Part shown: one piece after another, positions 36,773-49,425 of the stretch
How positions within the stretch are numbered: position 1 is the stretch's first letter
Layout: every line of letters starts with the position of its first letter
Assembly (NCBI GenBank): GCA_018340805.1
Contig: JACMZG010001914.1
Coordinates: 31,024,899-31,088,898, forward strand
Reading direction: 5' to 3'
Source of the DNA: Microvelia longipes
Taxonomy: Eukaryota; Arthropoda; Insecta; Hemiptera; Veliidae
DNA: 64,000 nucleotides
The notes under the pieces: generated by a model
Databases searched by the model: none
What the model saw: only the letters and a program-made list of their open reading frames with translations
Told to the model about the DNA's origin: nothing
Made by a program: the position numbers and the translations under genes

Positions 36773-38647
36773 AAAAAGTTAAACTTTAAAAGTATTGTTG
36801 AATAATAATATCATTTGCTCCACTGAATATAATTTTTCAATTTTTTAATAAATTAGAAGATTCATAATTAAAGTATAGTACAAGCTATTAAAAGCACTCA
36901 TAATCAACCCATGTAAACAGGAGGGTAACGTTACTATCGTTTAGCGTTGTTATATAAACGGTATTAACACAAAATCCATATTTACAGCAAGATGGTGTAG
37001 TGTTGGTATCCGTATACCAACTTAAAAACGACCGGTACAAACCAGTGAACCAAGTACCTTAACTAAGTACTTAGCATCACGCAACTTAACATTTTACTCT
37101 ATTATTTATTAAAATAGTTTATTCATGAATCGATGTTTTAATACAAAAAATTTCTAGAGCAAAATAAAATAAAATTATTCTGAGTTTAATATTTATATTT
37201 TTACATATTTATATTTTTAGATATTTATATTTTTACGTTCCTTATTTATACTACAGGGATAATTATTGTGTTTTTAATTACTATAGGAAAAATATTGTGT
37301 TTACACCAAAAATCAGAGAATGTCTGTATTTTAATTATCGTAGCAGCTCCTTAGTAATTTATTCTACAGAAATTGAACTTGGTGCAAGTTAGTAAAAATC
37401 CAAAAAATATTTTTTTATGACGTTATAAATTAATAGCTTAAAAATATAGAAAATTATAAACGCGAAAAAAATATTTGATCAATTTGAAATTTCGCACAGA
37501 TGTAGTCATGTTTTTTACTTTCTTCGCACCTTTATAACAACGAGACTATGACTAGACTTTTTTTTAAAAAATATGTAAAATGCTTCTTAAAAGCTGAGTG
37601 TTTAAGTTTCCTATAAATCTTCTTTGTTGTTTTATAACACTTTTATCATTAAAAAAATACGTTGTACAATAGAACATATAAAACCTAGAACTCATCCTGT
37701 TCTTTATTAGTATTGTAAAACAATTATCTACCACGTCTTTTGACTAAATTTACATATTATCAGTGTCTTGGCTTCAGTCAAAGCAGTAAAACCAAATAAA
37801 GACATGTCAAGTGTCTCGTTTTCAATTATAATATCACCTTTCTACACGTGTTGTTAATTTATTTCTATTTTTTCCGTAAACAGAACTAATAAAATCAATA
37901 ATTTTAATGCTTAATGAACTAAAAAAAAATATTAAAAAGAATAAAAAAATATTTTAAATAAAGAAAAACAAAATTAATTTATCTCTTTTTACTGTTGTTT
38001 ATTTCACCTTCGGTTTATTTCGTTAATCATTTATTCAAATTCATGTTTGTTTGGATAATTACGTCGTTTTTCCCTCGTCAGTAACGCCATGGAAATTATT
38101 TATTGTTCATTCCCGTTGCCATTATAATGTTGATTATTATTTGTAGTTGGATGTTTGTAGATGACATACCAATCTGTATCACGTAATTAAAATGTTTTTC
38201 AATGACTAATTTTAGTTTTCTACTCTATCGATGTGGATCCTTGAAAATGATACACGTCGGCCTTTAGCTTGAAAACTATGCCTTAGGAGAAAAAATTTTG
38301 GGCGTATTCTTATTAGACTTTTCGAAAGATTAAATAAGTTTAATTATATCATACATGATATGGAAAAATATTTGTTTAAAAATTATTCTGGCGCGGTGGG
38401 GTGAATTTCGCATGTCGAGCGAATTTCCTTTGGATGCGTGTTTCCGTGCTTAACAACCCATTTCTTGCTTAAGGTTCCGGTTCATGCTTTAAAACCTTAG
38501 CAGTTACTCAATTGTCAAGCACTGCTCGTAACTCATTTTGTCTGTATTTTACAAATGAAATGCGCATAATTATCCAGTTGGTTGTACAAAACTATGCCTC
38601 TAAAATTAGAAGTACGCTTAGCCACTTATCTTTAAAGGTTTTAGCGC

Positions 38648-38648
<1 letters not shown>
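36773..38648. other. No gene seen; one hairpin
   Basis: A+T-rich sequence with hairpin GTTGGTAT/ATACCAAC (37012-37031) and repeated ATATTTATATTTTTA words near 37190-37235. The segment near 38390-38480 is less A+T-rich, but no open frame was recognised. Confidence 0.4.

Positions 38649-38729
<81 letters not shown>
38649..38729. repeat. (TA)n microsatellite
   Basis: TA tract of about 80 bases with a short ATAC tail. The open frames 38512-38769 and 38618-38902 traverse it. Confidence 0.95.
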
Positions 38730-40433
38730 CATACATACATTCTTAAGTATAAGTCTAACTCAAACTTAAGATGTACCCCTAGTATAAGTTTCCTAAGAAA
38801 TTTTAACTTATACTCTTCCTTACTTACTACCATAGGTGTAAAATAGAAGTAAAGTGTAAACCCTGAAATTTTAAACCAAGATTTTTTATTCACTGTTTCC
38901 ACATCGTATTAGAGCCAACGTCTTTTTACAACACACTCTAACAAAATAACAAAAGAATAAAACATGAATAGGACATAAAACTACTCTAAAACCAATAACT
39001 GTAAAAAAAGAACATAAAAGTAACAAATCTCTTCAGAATAAAATAAAGATAACTTAGGAAATGTAGAAAATGTTTTATATTACTTTTAATAATAAAATCA
39101 TTGTAATAATACCTTGGCAACAATAAAGGCAATACTTCTGTATTTTATACGTCTATCTATTTTTATTCATGTATCTATTTTATTAAATCTTTTTATTGTT
39201 CGCAGCTTACTATGTCTACTACGACGGTTATATAAAAATTAATTAAATAGTTATTTATGTTATTAAATATTTATTAAATATTATCTTATTTCCCTGAATA
39301 CTTAGTTGGTTCCTAAGCCAACAACCGAGGGAACCATAGCATTTCTCCTCAAAAAAAAAATACATTCTTCTTATTGCTCTAAACAGCTTTTTTGTATGAA
39401 ATGGATTCTCAGCCAGTAAAAAATTTGTTTGGTTGGCCCCCCTCATAAATTTTTGAAAGTGTAACAAAAATTGATCGGTCCTCTTTACTAAGTTAAGAGG
39501 ATATCACTTCAGGGAGGAAAAAGTTACTTTTACTCCCAAGGGAGTGAAAAATAACTTTTACTCTTAAAAAACTTATTTTACTCGTGCTTCTTTATTCCCT
39601 AAAAACTAGTCAATAAACTTCACATAATACACCGTCTGGGGATAAAAGAATTTAAATTATCAGATTAGACAGAAATAATGCCACACACACTCGAAATTAT
39701 TTGTTTTGTAGTATTTAATCAAATTTTACAAAATTTGTATTAGAAAATGGAGCTTGCGAGATTTTTTTATGACGGAATTAAAACTGAAATTGAAAAAATA
39801 TATATATTTCTATAGAAAGTGAGGAGGTTTTTACTTTAAATGTTAAGTATTTAAAGTATTTGAACAGATTGTAAAAAAGTATCATTGAAGCTAGTAAAAC
39901 ATTTTTCTTTTGATTAATTATTATGTTTTGAAATACAGAATACGTATACCAATTACTTCTATAGGCCTTAATAATTTCAGACTTCCAGTTGTCTATTGAA
40001 AAAAAATAATAAAAAAATATTTTTCGAGCAGAATAGCAAATGAAACACGATATTAAATACAATAAAACACATAAAATCCAATTTATACCTACATGAACAT
40101 ATATTTTACAATTATAGTGAAAAAATAACTTCTTTGTTGATATTGGACGCTGTGAAATTATAAATTGAGAACCACGGCTGTGAAATTGGAAATATGTTTT
40201 CCAATATATAGTTGTATTTCATAATTTTTCTCGATGTAGGATATTTTATTGAAGTAGTCATAAAATTGTAGAAAAAATTCAACAAAAGATGAGAATTGGA
40301 GTTACCGCAGTCTACTAAAACATCAAATCTTCTCTTCACAGAAATTTATTAAAACCAAATCCGGCAATTTTTTTCCCACGTTTTTTTTATTTTTTACTTT
40401 ACTATTATCTTTTCATTTTTTTAACTAATTAAT

Positions 40434-40439
<6 letters not shown>
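38730..40439. other. No gene seen
   Basis: A+T-rich sequence. Minus-strand open frames at 39255-39467, 39778-40062 and 40112-40339 show no domain and have random-like composition. A short hairpin TTTACTCCC/GGGAGTGAAA occurs near 39528-39550. Confidence 0.4.
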
Positions 40440-40493
<54 letters not shown>

Positions 40494-40508
40494 ATATATA
40501 TATTATAT
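40440..40508. repeat. (TA)n microsatellite
   Basis: About 68 bases of TA preceded by a T-rich stretch. Confidence 0.95.
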
Positions 40509-41749
40509 TTTTCTATGTTATATCCAAGTTAATCAATGAAGGCAATATTGGAATTTAAGTCGGCTCTGGTTTCAATATAGGTTTTGTGAAAACACTTTGT
40601 TATTGTTTTTTTTTTGTTAAAATAGTATTTGATTTATAAATCAATATTAAATTTAAAAAATCAAAATTTAAATTTAGCTTACTGTATTTTCCGTTAGAGA
40701 CAAAAATAGATCATGATTTAAACTACGACAGAAAAATTTTTTAAATATTAATGACTTTCAGCTTTCCTTTACTTCTTTCACTTTTTAGCCCTACCACGTT
40801 AAAATAATGCTTGAACAAATCTGTGCCAAATAAAATTATGAAATAGAGCCCACATTTTTCTTTTATTCACAGACTTATACTTTTCTAACTTTATACATAA
40901 ATATTTTGTTATAAAGAGAATTTTCAGCTCCAATTTTTTTTAAATAAGCCTCAAAAAATTAATTGTTTTAGATAGAGAGATTTTTTTTGGTATACCATAT
41001 TTGTTGACTCTTTTCAATCATAAAATAATGTCTAAGATAAATGATTCTGGTGAAATTTCAGTTTCGGAATCTTAGTGTGAACAGAATACTCTTCATTTGT
41101 ACTAAGGATATTAAACGAGAAAAAGGGAAAATAATCCACGAACCTTTTCATTTATCAAAAAGAATGTTTCTCTCCAATACAAATAAAACAGGCGTAGCTG
41201 ATCTTATAAAAATGTTATCGCCCGAAGTAACGAAATAGTTGTGAAAATGTATTTCATCTGCTGTGATTTACTGGATTATTTACACAGAAATAAATGGCGT
41301 TATTATTGTTTAGTTGCGGTGGAAGAGTGACGCTGACGCTTGTTTACACCGGCTTCGCCGTTAATAAAACGTTACGCTTCGATTACTTCTCTTTTATACT
41401 CAGGTTAATAAACTTGTAGGATTGACGCAGTGAAATGACAAATTTTCTTTTTAACTTTTGGTTTTAGCTTTTGATAAATAAGATAATAATTTCTTTTAAG
41501 TGCCCAGCATCATTATTATTATTATTATTAATGTCTTATTTAGTTGTTTTATTAAACACTTATCTTTATTATATTTTAGATCAATTTATCATCAACAGTT
41601 AGATTAAGATAATTATTTTAAGATATAAAAACCGTCGCAACTAAACCTTATTTAGTTATTAAAACATTAAATGTTGATATTCGATGATTCAACATTCAAA
41701 TGTTCGATTCGATGATATAATATCATCGAATTAAAAATCGTATCTTATT
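40509..41749. other. No gene seen
   Basis: The 65-codon plus-strand frame at 41041-41238 is Lys-rich and unrecognised. A (TTA)n run lies at about 41512-41530. A slightly G+C-richer patch with GACGCTGACGC and CACCGGCTTCGCCG lies at 41328-41362. Confidence 0.4.
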
Positions 41750-42366
41750 ATTTTACGACATTTTTACTATATACTCAAGAAAGTTATTATGTTGCTACTT
41801 TCATACATTTATACTATAGAATCAAGAAAGATATCATGGAGCTACTTTTAGACATTTATAATATCTAGAGATAAGGATCTTATCTTATTATTTTAAAGCA
41901 TTTATACTATGGAATCGACAAGGATATTATAGGGCTACTTTAAGACATTTATATAATCAAATTAAAGATCTTATCTTATTCTTATTATATTAAGACATTT
42001 ATCTCATCAAATCAAAGGTCTTATATTATTATTTCAAGACATTTATCTCATCGACCTAAAGATTTTATCCTATTATTTTAAAGCATTTATTCTATGGAAT
42101 CAACAAGAATATTATGTACCTACTTTAAGACATTTACATCATGGAATTAAAGATCGTATCTTATTATATTAAGACATTGATCTCATCAAATCAAAGGCCT
42201 TATATTATTTTTTTAAAGCATTTATACTATGGAATCAACAAGTATATTATGTAGCTCATTGAAGACATTTATATCATCAAATTAAAAATCTTATCTTGTT
42301 TTATTAAGACATTTATCTCGTAGAATTCCTGATCTGATTTAGCTATTGTAAGACATTTATAACATA
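41750..42366 (+). repeat. Degenerate tandem repeat, ~45 bp basic unit
   Basis: Repeated AAGACATTTAT(CTCATC)AAAT and AAAG(A/G)TCTTATCTTATTATTT blocks, mixed with a longer variant containing ACTATGGAATCAACAAG and ATATTATGTAGCTAC. About ten or more basic units; higher-order grouping is visible at about 240-bp intervals (41905, 42083, 42220). Confidence 0.8.
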
Positions 42367-42910
42367 TTTTATTAGATTGAGATGGATAAAATAAAATCAA
42401 ATAGATCATGTACAACAAAATATCTGCGATAATCTAATGGAACTAAAACAAAAAAACACAACCCGAGCAGCAATGAAAGCACGTTAACAACTTACAAGTT
42501 TAGTAATAAAATCAAAATAATTTATCATTTTAACCTTCAACGACTTAACTTCGTACATTTTATTGCGAGATGACATTAATAAGGAACAGGTTTTATTCAA
42601 TGCGTAAAATAATTATTTTACAACCCTTGGATTATTTATGCTAAAACCAATGACGGGATAGTAAAAGCTATTTTTTTAATAATTACTCATGAATCAAAGT
42701 TAGCCTGTTTTTTTACATCATAATCTTAACGTACTTATAAACTATACTTAATATAAAACAAAGGCATGGGAGGAACGCAAAAGGGAGTAAAACGCAATTT
42801 GCTCCCAGTGGTCCTGGAATCCTTCCTAACTGCACACCTATATTTTCAAGCAACGTGCTGTTATCCTCAATGGAACAAACTATTACAAATATGTTTAAAA
42901 AAAACTTAGA
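42367..42910. other. No gene seen
   Basis: A minus-strand 80-codon frame (42713-42955) contains IGVQLGRIPGPLGANCVLL and ends in the neighbouring tandem repeat. No family was recognised, and part of it is repeat DNA. Confidence 0.4.
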
Positions 42911-43268
42911 ACTGACAAGTCTAAGTCTAAGCCTGTACGAAGTCCGATTAGACAATTTGTATGAATGAATCTGAGCCTGAAAGATGCCCGATGAGTCTAA
43001 GACTAAACTATGACCGATAAGTCTGAGCCTATACGATGTCCGATGAGTCTGAGCTTATACAATGACCAATGAATTTGAGCCTGAACAATAACCGATAAGA
43101 TTGAGCCTATACGATGTACGATGGGACTAAGCCTGCATGATGACCGATGAGTATGACCATGTAATATATCAGGTAATGATTAAATATCCATAACTCCTAA
43201 AGTTTTAGGCCTATAAACATTGCCATAATCCCGAGTCTAAGCCTATACGATGTCTGATGAGTTTGAGC
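42911..43268 (+). repeat. 26 bp minisatellite
   Basis: Unit CGATGAGTCTGAGCCTATA followed by CGATGAC, about ten imperfect copies to 43166. A single isolated unit lies at about 43230-43268 after a 65-base gap. The unit length is not a multiple of three and the frames are not conserved. Confidence 0.85.
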
Positions 43269-44189
43269 TAGCTATGTTAGGTACTGGTTAGCCACCCTAA
43301 ACCTTAAAGTTAAAAACATTTAAGTAAAGTGAAGGATAATCAACAAACAGGAACCAAAGAAGCTTAAAGCGTTAAATCAACAGGAAAAAGAACAAAAGAA
43401 AATAAGTCAAGCATAAACAAGCTTTTGCGAGTTGTAACGTAAAATTGTTTCAAATAAAATTAAATTTAAATAAAATACGTATTTTCTAAGGTTTTAGTTT
43501 TTAGAAGCATATTTCCTTCAATAGACAAAAAAATATTAAGAAAGCAAACAAAACAAAAGCTGTTATATTAACAAAAACTAAAAACCTTTTAAAATAAGTT
43601 TTAAATAGAACAAAGGAAAATAAAAAGCTTAAAACAATAGCTTTAGAAAAAATTAATCCCGGGCTTTTTACTTTTGACTTATTGTTAAGTAAGTCTTTTA
43701 TTTTAAGAAATTCCTTTCCCAGATTCCCCCAAATTTAGAGGAAGAAAATTTTTCCCTAACGCTTTGACCTTTTATTTTCCAAGATTTATTTAATATTTAT
43801 TAACAAGGAAACGTGAAAAAATAGAATCGATTGCTTTTCCTAATACAATGCGCGAAAATCAAAAGCGTGAGTTTTGTTTCTTTATTTATTTAGGTATAGT
43901 TATTTAATATATTAATATTTAGTATAAATATTCAAATAATATTTACATCCTAGCTTTAAGAATAAATATTAGGAAAATTTACAATTTACTATTGTTTTAC
44001 GGCTAGTAAAACTTAATGTAAATAAAGCATTTATAAATTTATATTTGATTATCTTAAGCTCATCGAAGATTTAGGTCTTCCATTATTGAACGCGTCAATG
44101 TAGATATAGAAGTAGACGTTTTATTTCGACTGTGGGAGCGGAACTTGGGATTTATTATTCCCACATCGGAATTCCGATATGGGAGCTGC
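43269..44189. other. No gene seen; palindrome
   Basis: A+T-rich sequence. A 24 bp palindrome with one mismatch (CCCACATCGGAATTCCGATA plus TGGG) occurs at 44160-44183 at the edge of the antisense family A copy. Confidence 0.5.
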
Positions 44190-44850
44190 AATAAAATTGT
44201 CCGTTTTAGGTCTTTGACTTCCTGAGTGGTTCCTACTGAGTCGTCACTCTGTAAGTGAAGGTGCGTCTGTATCAACATAGGTCCAAAGGTATTTATGCAA
44301 AGAAGTAGATACTTAGTTCAAAAATCAATTTTTAAGTCTACTCGCACTATACAAAAAAAATGTTTTATGACGTTTTTAACGAATATTAATAACTCAGCTA
44401 AAATTTTAAAAACTCATAAAACATCGAAAAATATTAGGATCGACTGGAAATCAGGTACGCATGTAGTTATTTGCACCAGAATAACAAATATGCTAAGTTT
44501 CATGTAATAAGTTTTATTATTATCAGCATTAGTTATTTTATATAAAATAACTAATGCATTATACAATCACATGCATACATTTTTTAATATATTGTTTCAA
44601 ATAAAAAAATTATACGATTGAAAAATTGTTGAAACTTAGCACGTTTTAGTTGTAATACTAATTATAAGCAGAATCGAGCAAATTCAGTACCTAAGGGGGG
44701 CAGCTGGATAAATAAATCACTCGTCTAGGGACAAGCGAAGCGAGTGAAGACGAACTGCAATACAAACTAAGCGTTTTTCATAATCTAAAGACGTGCGAAG
44801 CGACTCCGAATCGGTGAGGATAAGTTCCGCTGAATTCCGAAGTACATCTA
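44190..44850 (-). repeat. Dispersed repeat family A, copy 4 (antisense)
   Basis: On the minus strand, from 44850 leftwards: CTTATCCTCACCGATTCGGA, GTCGCTTCGCACGTC, CACTCGCTTCGCTTGTC (44730 region), TTTGAAACAATA, ACATGCGTACC, AACGTCATAAAACATT, GATACAGACGCAC and GGAAGTCAAAGACCTAAAAC, in the order seen in copy 3. The open frames 44295-44507 (plus) and 44060-44278 (minus) overlap it, so they are not evidence for genes. A 32 bp perfect palindrome (44526-44557) sits inside and is absent from other copies. Confidence 0.7.
44526..44557. repeat. Perfect 32 bp palindrome
   Basis: GCATTAGTTATTTTAT followed by its exact complement, with no spacer, inside the antisense family A copy. Confidence 0.9.
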
Positions 44851-46541
44851 TTTTTCGCGCTGATGTAGCATGGTGAAACATAGGAATCCTATCTTAGGTT
44901 CATGTAAAAATTAATGTTCATGTGTAAATAAATGTTTTTATGTACCTTTGAAACTTTGTTCTTCTTCACAACAAAAATTAAAATAGATAAAAACACTTTT
45001 ACTGTACCTAATCAAATACATAAAATGCATTTGGAAACAAATCGATAAAATAAAATTAAATGTATAAAAAAAGAAATAAAACCGAATAGAAAACAAAAAT
45101 AACATTTCCTAATAAAAAAAAATACGAAAAAAGGAAATAAAAAATTATATACGTACATAATTGCCATTAATTCAATCGATAATTTTAAAATACTGTATAA
45201 TAAATAACAGTTTAAATACGCTATACTCTTTGTATTTAAATTAATAATTTTTATTCTTTTTAAACTATTGTCATTAAAATATTACATAAATACTTATTTA
45301 TGTTTACTTATTTACATTAAGATACTAATGTAGAACCTTTTTTACGCGTGAAGTTCATAGAAATTATGAAATATCTTAAAGGTCGTAGCACGAAAACATT
45401 TGAAAAAATAAAAAATTTTAATCTTAAAGTTTAGATAGAAAGATAAAAATTAAGTTTATAATCAAATGTATGTCAGTGTTGCGCTATGAATATCAGATGT
45501 TGTCCGTATGCAACGCGGCGGAAATGCAACCATGTAATTATAGGTTGATGTAATAGTGTTCTTTATGAGGGATGGATTCGTTAAATCGAACATCGCACGA
45601 GCTAAACACGTTAGTTTCTATAGCGGTTTCTTTAACACTACATTGCATCACTAGGAATTCCTTAACTGCACTCTTATAAGGACAGTACCCAAACTAAAGA
45701 GTGCCAATGAGCTTTGTTTTTATATTATTTTTCTATTAAAACTAATTAATATATTATACTATATTACTAAAAATATAACAACTCGAATAGTAATTAGGAT
45801 TCATTTTTGTACGAATTGAAGATTGCTTACCAAATTGAATCAACCACGCGTAAAACTATTGCCCGGGCACAACTAGACACATGCTGTTAAAAATGTTAGA
45901 AACAAAACACAAAATGTTAGAAACAAGCTTAAAATATGCGATTCTTGTGGAATCTGGATAACGTATTTTTAGGTAGAACCAATTTTTTTTGTTTTTGTCA
46001 AAATAACATTTTGACTTTACTTAAATTCAACGTTATGTTCAAATAAGCGTCGTATTTTCTTTGAATATTCACTATTCGGCTATTTTAAAATCAACCAAAA
46101 TAATATTAAACTTTATATTAATGTAAAATGATATTGCAGCACGACTTATTTCTTTCACCTAAAGGTATTTCCTCTACAAGGGCAATGCTCCCATTAAACT
46201 ATTTATTTCCATGCCCTAAAACTAGGGAAAATATTAAAAAGCCATATACATTTCCAGTTAAACTAATAATATTTAACTTAAAAATAGACTAAAGACTAAA
46301 CAAACTAATAAACATAAGAAAACAATAAAGAAAAGTAAAAAAGTAATTTTAAGATTATAGCTTCAAAGAGAGATATTTTTTAGAAAAATAATGAGAAGAT
46401 AAAAATAAGAATAAAGACGCATCTGCTTTAAATAAAATAGACAGCATTACATTTTTAAATTAAATATTATGTTGTTTTAAGAAAATTTACCAGCTTAGTA
46501 ACACTTAGTATTAACTTATACATACACACACATATATATAT
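44851..46541. other. No gene seen
   Basis: A+T-rich single-copy sequence without an open frame of 60 codons. Confidence 0.45.
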
Positions 46542-46883
46542 CTACTTCATCAACCAACTATATTTCGACCACACTTCTGGTCATCATCATGTCTAAAACG
46601 AAAAATAAATAAATAATAATTGAAAACAAAACTAGATAATAAAAAAATATTATAGAATTAACTAGTAACGTATTACTTACAAGAGTGGTGATAAAAGGAA
46701 TTTTTATACCTAAAATAGAAATAATTTACAAAATATTTTTTATAACCATTCTTGTAGTACATAACAAATTAATTCTAAAATCTTCTTTTAGATTATTATC
46801 TTGTTTTGTTTTCAATTTTTGTTTGTTTTTAGACACGATTATGACCAGTAGTGTGGTCGAAATAAAGTTAGTATCTGAAGTAG
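46542..46883. mobile_element. Inverted pair with hammerhead-like motifs
   Basis: The left arm (46542-46689) and right arm (46742-46883) are inverted copies of about 145 bases. They share CTACTTCA, ATTTCGACCACACT, CTGGTCAT, TGTCTAAAA, ATTGAAAACAAAAC, AGATAATAA and TAGAATTAA. Both arms contain GATGATGACCA (GATTATGACCA in the right arm), a short loop, TGGTC and GAAAT, so each forms a perfect five-base stem GACCA/TGGTC followed by GAAA. The open frames 46685-46930 and 46726-46926 lie on opposite strands of this structure and are shadows of it. Confidence 0.8.
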
Positions 46884-48010
46884 AGTGTATTATTTTCCCT
46901 GAAGTGTCCAAGCAGATTGTATACAATTAATCATAGGAAACAACGAAAACACAGCAAATAAAGTATTTATGGAATGTATAACTCAAAAAAGAAATAAATA
47001 ATAATAGGATAAGAAAAAGGATCAGAAACAAAAGCAATATGCGGTCCTACGAATCCTAGTGGCAACATGGTTGTTGTCTTATAGCAGTTTGTTGAAATAT
47101 ATTAGTGAAAAATGGCAAAATTACATACGTGAAACGATAAAAGCCGTGATTAATGCTGATAAGACAGAGTGATATTAATGCTTTAGTTAGACTTTTTTTC
47201 TTTTGTTTGCCTTGTGTAGTAGCATAACTATAAAATTTCAACTTGATCTGAAAACTTTGAAAGTTTAAATGAGTTTCTGAAATGTTTACTTGGTGGTTAT
47301 TGTGAGTTAGTAAGCAACTAGATATTTCATAAAAAATAGGGTTCGCGACATTCATAAGGTTGTTTTTCGTACTAAGTTCCGATGCTAAAATCGTTTGAAA
47401 ATGATTTATTTAAAACACCCACACACACAAACAAACGTTAAAGAAGTTGTAACGTTGTAAGTAAAGTAAAAATTAAGTTAAGCCAATCAAGTAATATATA
47501 GGTTGAAAGAACGAAGTTTTTTATTTTAAGTCTACTTAAAGCACTTACATTAACTTGGTCACAAAAATAGGGTAAAAGTGAATGCAACAAGACTTTGAGA
47601 TGTTAAGAAAAAGAATCACACAACTGCATGCCTTCTTCATGACGTTGCGATTTTGTGCAAAAACTTGTGAATTTTATGATACATAACTCTTTTTATTACA
47701 ACAAATAATCAAAAAGTTCTACTTATATCAAGTTTTATTAAATATATACATTACTTAACTTAATTAATATTATTAGTGTAATATAATATATTTATTACAT
47801 GACTAGTGAAAAAAGCCAAGTCAAGCGTCGAAAGAATTGAGATCATATTTAACGCCAAGTTTAAGCAGCCTCACATATTTTATTGGCATCCTAATAAGCA
47901 AGCCAGCAAAAATAAGTTACGAGTAGTGCTTAGGAATTTGAAGAATGAGTCAGCACATTATAACCCTATTGTTAGTTGAAACCAATAACACATTTCATAA
48001 TGTTCTATAG
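46884..48010. other. No gene seen
   Basis: The longest open frame (47056-47355, minus, 99 codons) shows no domain. A (CA)-rich patch CACCCACACACACAAACAAAC occurs near 47417. Confidence 0.4.
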
Positions 48011-48184
48011 TAAAACATTTGGTTAAAATCAGTCGACAGCGCGATAAAAAATAGAGTTTAGAAACCAATGATGAGGTTAGTCAGATAAAAAATTGTGGGC
48101 GTGGTTTAATATTTAGGAGTAACCTCATTGGCTCCCACCCATTATTTTCCCACGCTGTCAATAGATTTTAACCGTGTGCCACAC
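48011..48184. mobile_element. MITE family C, copy 2
   Basis: TIR core GGTTAAAATCAGTCGACAGCG (48021-48041; 20 of its bases are mirrored at 48152-48172), internal AACCAATGATGAGG and CCTCATTGGCTCCCACCCAT, and outer CCGTGTG-CACA match the 19029-19202 element in order and length. It is more diverged at the left terminus (AACATTTGG for AACACACGG). Confidence 0.8.
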
Positions 48185-48385
48185 ATGATTAAGAAAGCTA
48201 CGAAGGGGTTAAAAAGCTATGAGAAAAAGCTTATTTCCTGTAAAGAACGGTATACCAGTGACCACTAGACTTGACGAGGGCATTGCCGTGCCACCAGATA
48301 TTTCCTAACACTTTTTTCAAAATTATAGCCCTAACAGGAATAATTTTCGTTTACATGCCTTAGTCAGTGATAAATCAAGAGTAAC

Positions 48386-48485
48386 ATAATAAATATATAT
48401 TTATTATACATAATAAATAATAAGTATATATTCATTATACATAATAAATATTAAGTATATATTTATTATACATAATAAATATGTA
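48386..48485 (+). repeat. Tandem repeat, ~37 bp, 3 copies
   Basis: Three units of AGTATATATTTATTATACAT followed by AATAAATAT. Confidence 0.85.
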
Positions 48486-49004
48486 TATAAAATTACTACT
48501 TCAAAAAATTATAATGTTTCATTGAGCTCTACAATAATAATAAATAAATAAAAAAACATAACATGTTTAAAAATCATTAGGATCGAAATTGAGACTGTAA
48601 TACACAGGAAACCCGTAATATAATAAACTAACCACAAAACGCGATATTAACATTATAAAATTTAATAAACTCTGTTTCGATGTTTTCCAAACAAGAAAAT
48701 GGTTTTTGACGTATAAACCACTAGGTAAAATTCTCAAAACCTAAAAATGGAAAAAGGTTATACTATGGTTAAAATTGGCAAACGTGTCAGGTTATGATGG
48801 TTAAAGGGTTAATGAAGGTTGTTTAAACAATGGTTTTACATTCAGAATATTTCTATACTTAGAATATGCTTAGAATTATTTTAATGCTAACAATGATGCT
48901 AGGGAAGATTAAATTTTGAATGAAGAGCTGTAAGAGGCATTTACATTTAATTTGTTTTAATAATAATTACGTTCGTTGAACCAATATTATTATTTACTTG
49001 AAAC
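48486..49004. other. No gene seen
   Basis: A+T-rich sequence only. Confidence 0.4.
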
Positions 49005-49425
49005 AATTTTTATAAAGTAGATATTTAGGTAAAATAGAAAGCAAGATTCGGTGCACTTCTAAAGAGAGCAGATATGCTAGCCACTAATTATTACTTAGGC
49101 CTTGTCAGATAAAGAACACATTTACAATACCACAACACTTGGCCGCTTCGCGCCAAGCTTGCTCCCAAAATTTGCTAATTGTAATTTTATCTTCAAAAAG
49201 TGTACCTTTTTCTCCCTTTTTTAGAGCAAGATTGGTGCACTTCTAAAGAGAACAAATTTTTATAAATCAGATAATATTTAGGTAAAATAGAGAGCAGGAT
49301 TCGCTGCACTTCTAAAGAAAACAGATATGCAAGCCACTAATTCTTACTAAAGAGTACATTTACAGTACAACTACACTTGGCCGCTTCCCGCCAAGCTTGC
49401 TCCCAAAATTTGCCAATTGTAAATA
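49005..49425 (+). repeat. ~245 bp tandem duplication
   Basis: Two copies (49005-49190 and 49254-49425) share TATTTAGGTAAAATAGA, GCACTTCTAAAGA, CAGATATG-TAGCCACTAATT, ACACTTGGCCGCTTC and GCCAAGCTTGCTCCCAAAAT. A third partial copy of the first block lies between them at 49222-49250. Each copy includes the small hairpin CTTGGC/GCCAAG (49138-49157 in the first). Confidence 0.85.

Noticed and set aside
39255..40339. Three minus-strand frames in a row suggesting a multi-exon gene
   Set aside because: No domain, no consistent splice signals between them and composition typical of chance frames.
42713..42955. Minus-strand frame with GRIPGPLGANCVLLPFAFL
   Set aside because: Part of it is the 26 bp minisatellite and the remainder matches no family I can name.
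44060..44278. 72-codon minus-strand frame with raised G+C, at first sight a terminal exon
   Set aside because: Its first half (GGAAGTCAAAGACCTAAAAC) aligns with the 3' part of family A copy 3 (AAAGGCTTTAAAAAACCTAA), and the frame runs through a 24 bp palindrome. It is repeat DNA.
47056..47355. 99-codon minus-strand frame, among the longest in the window
   Set aside because: Ser-, Ile- and Phe-rich, no recognisable motif, and about the length expected by chance in 64 kb of A+T-rich sequence with occasional stop-poor runs.
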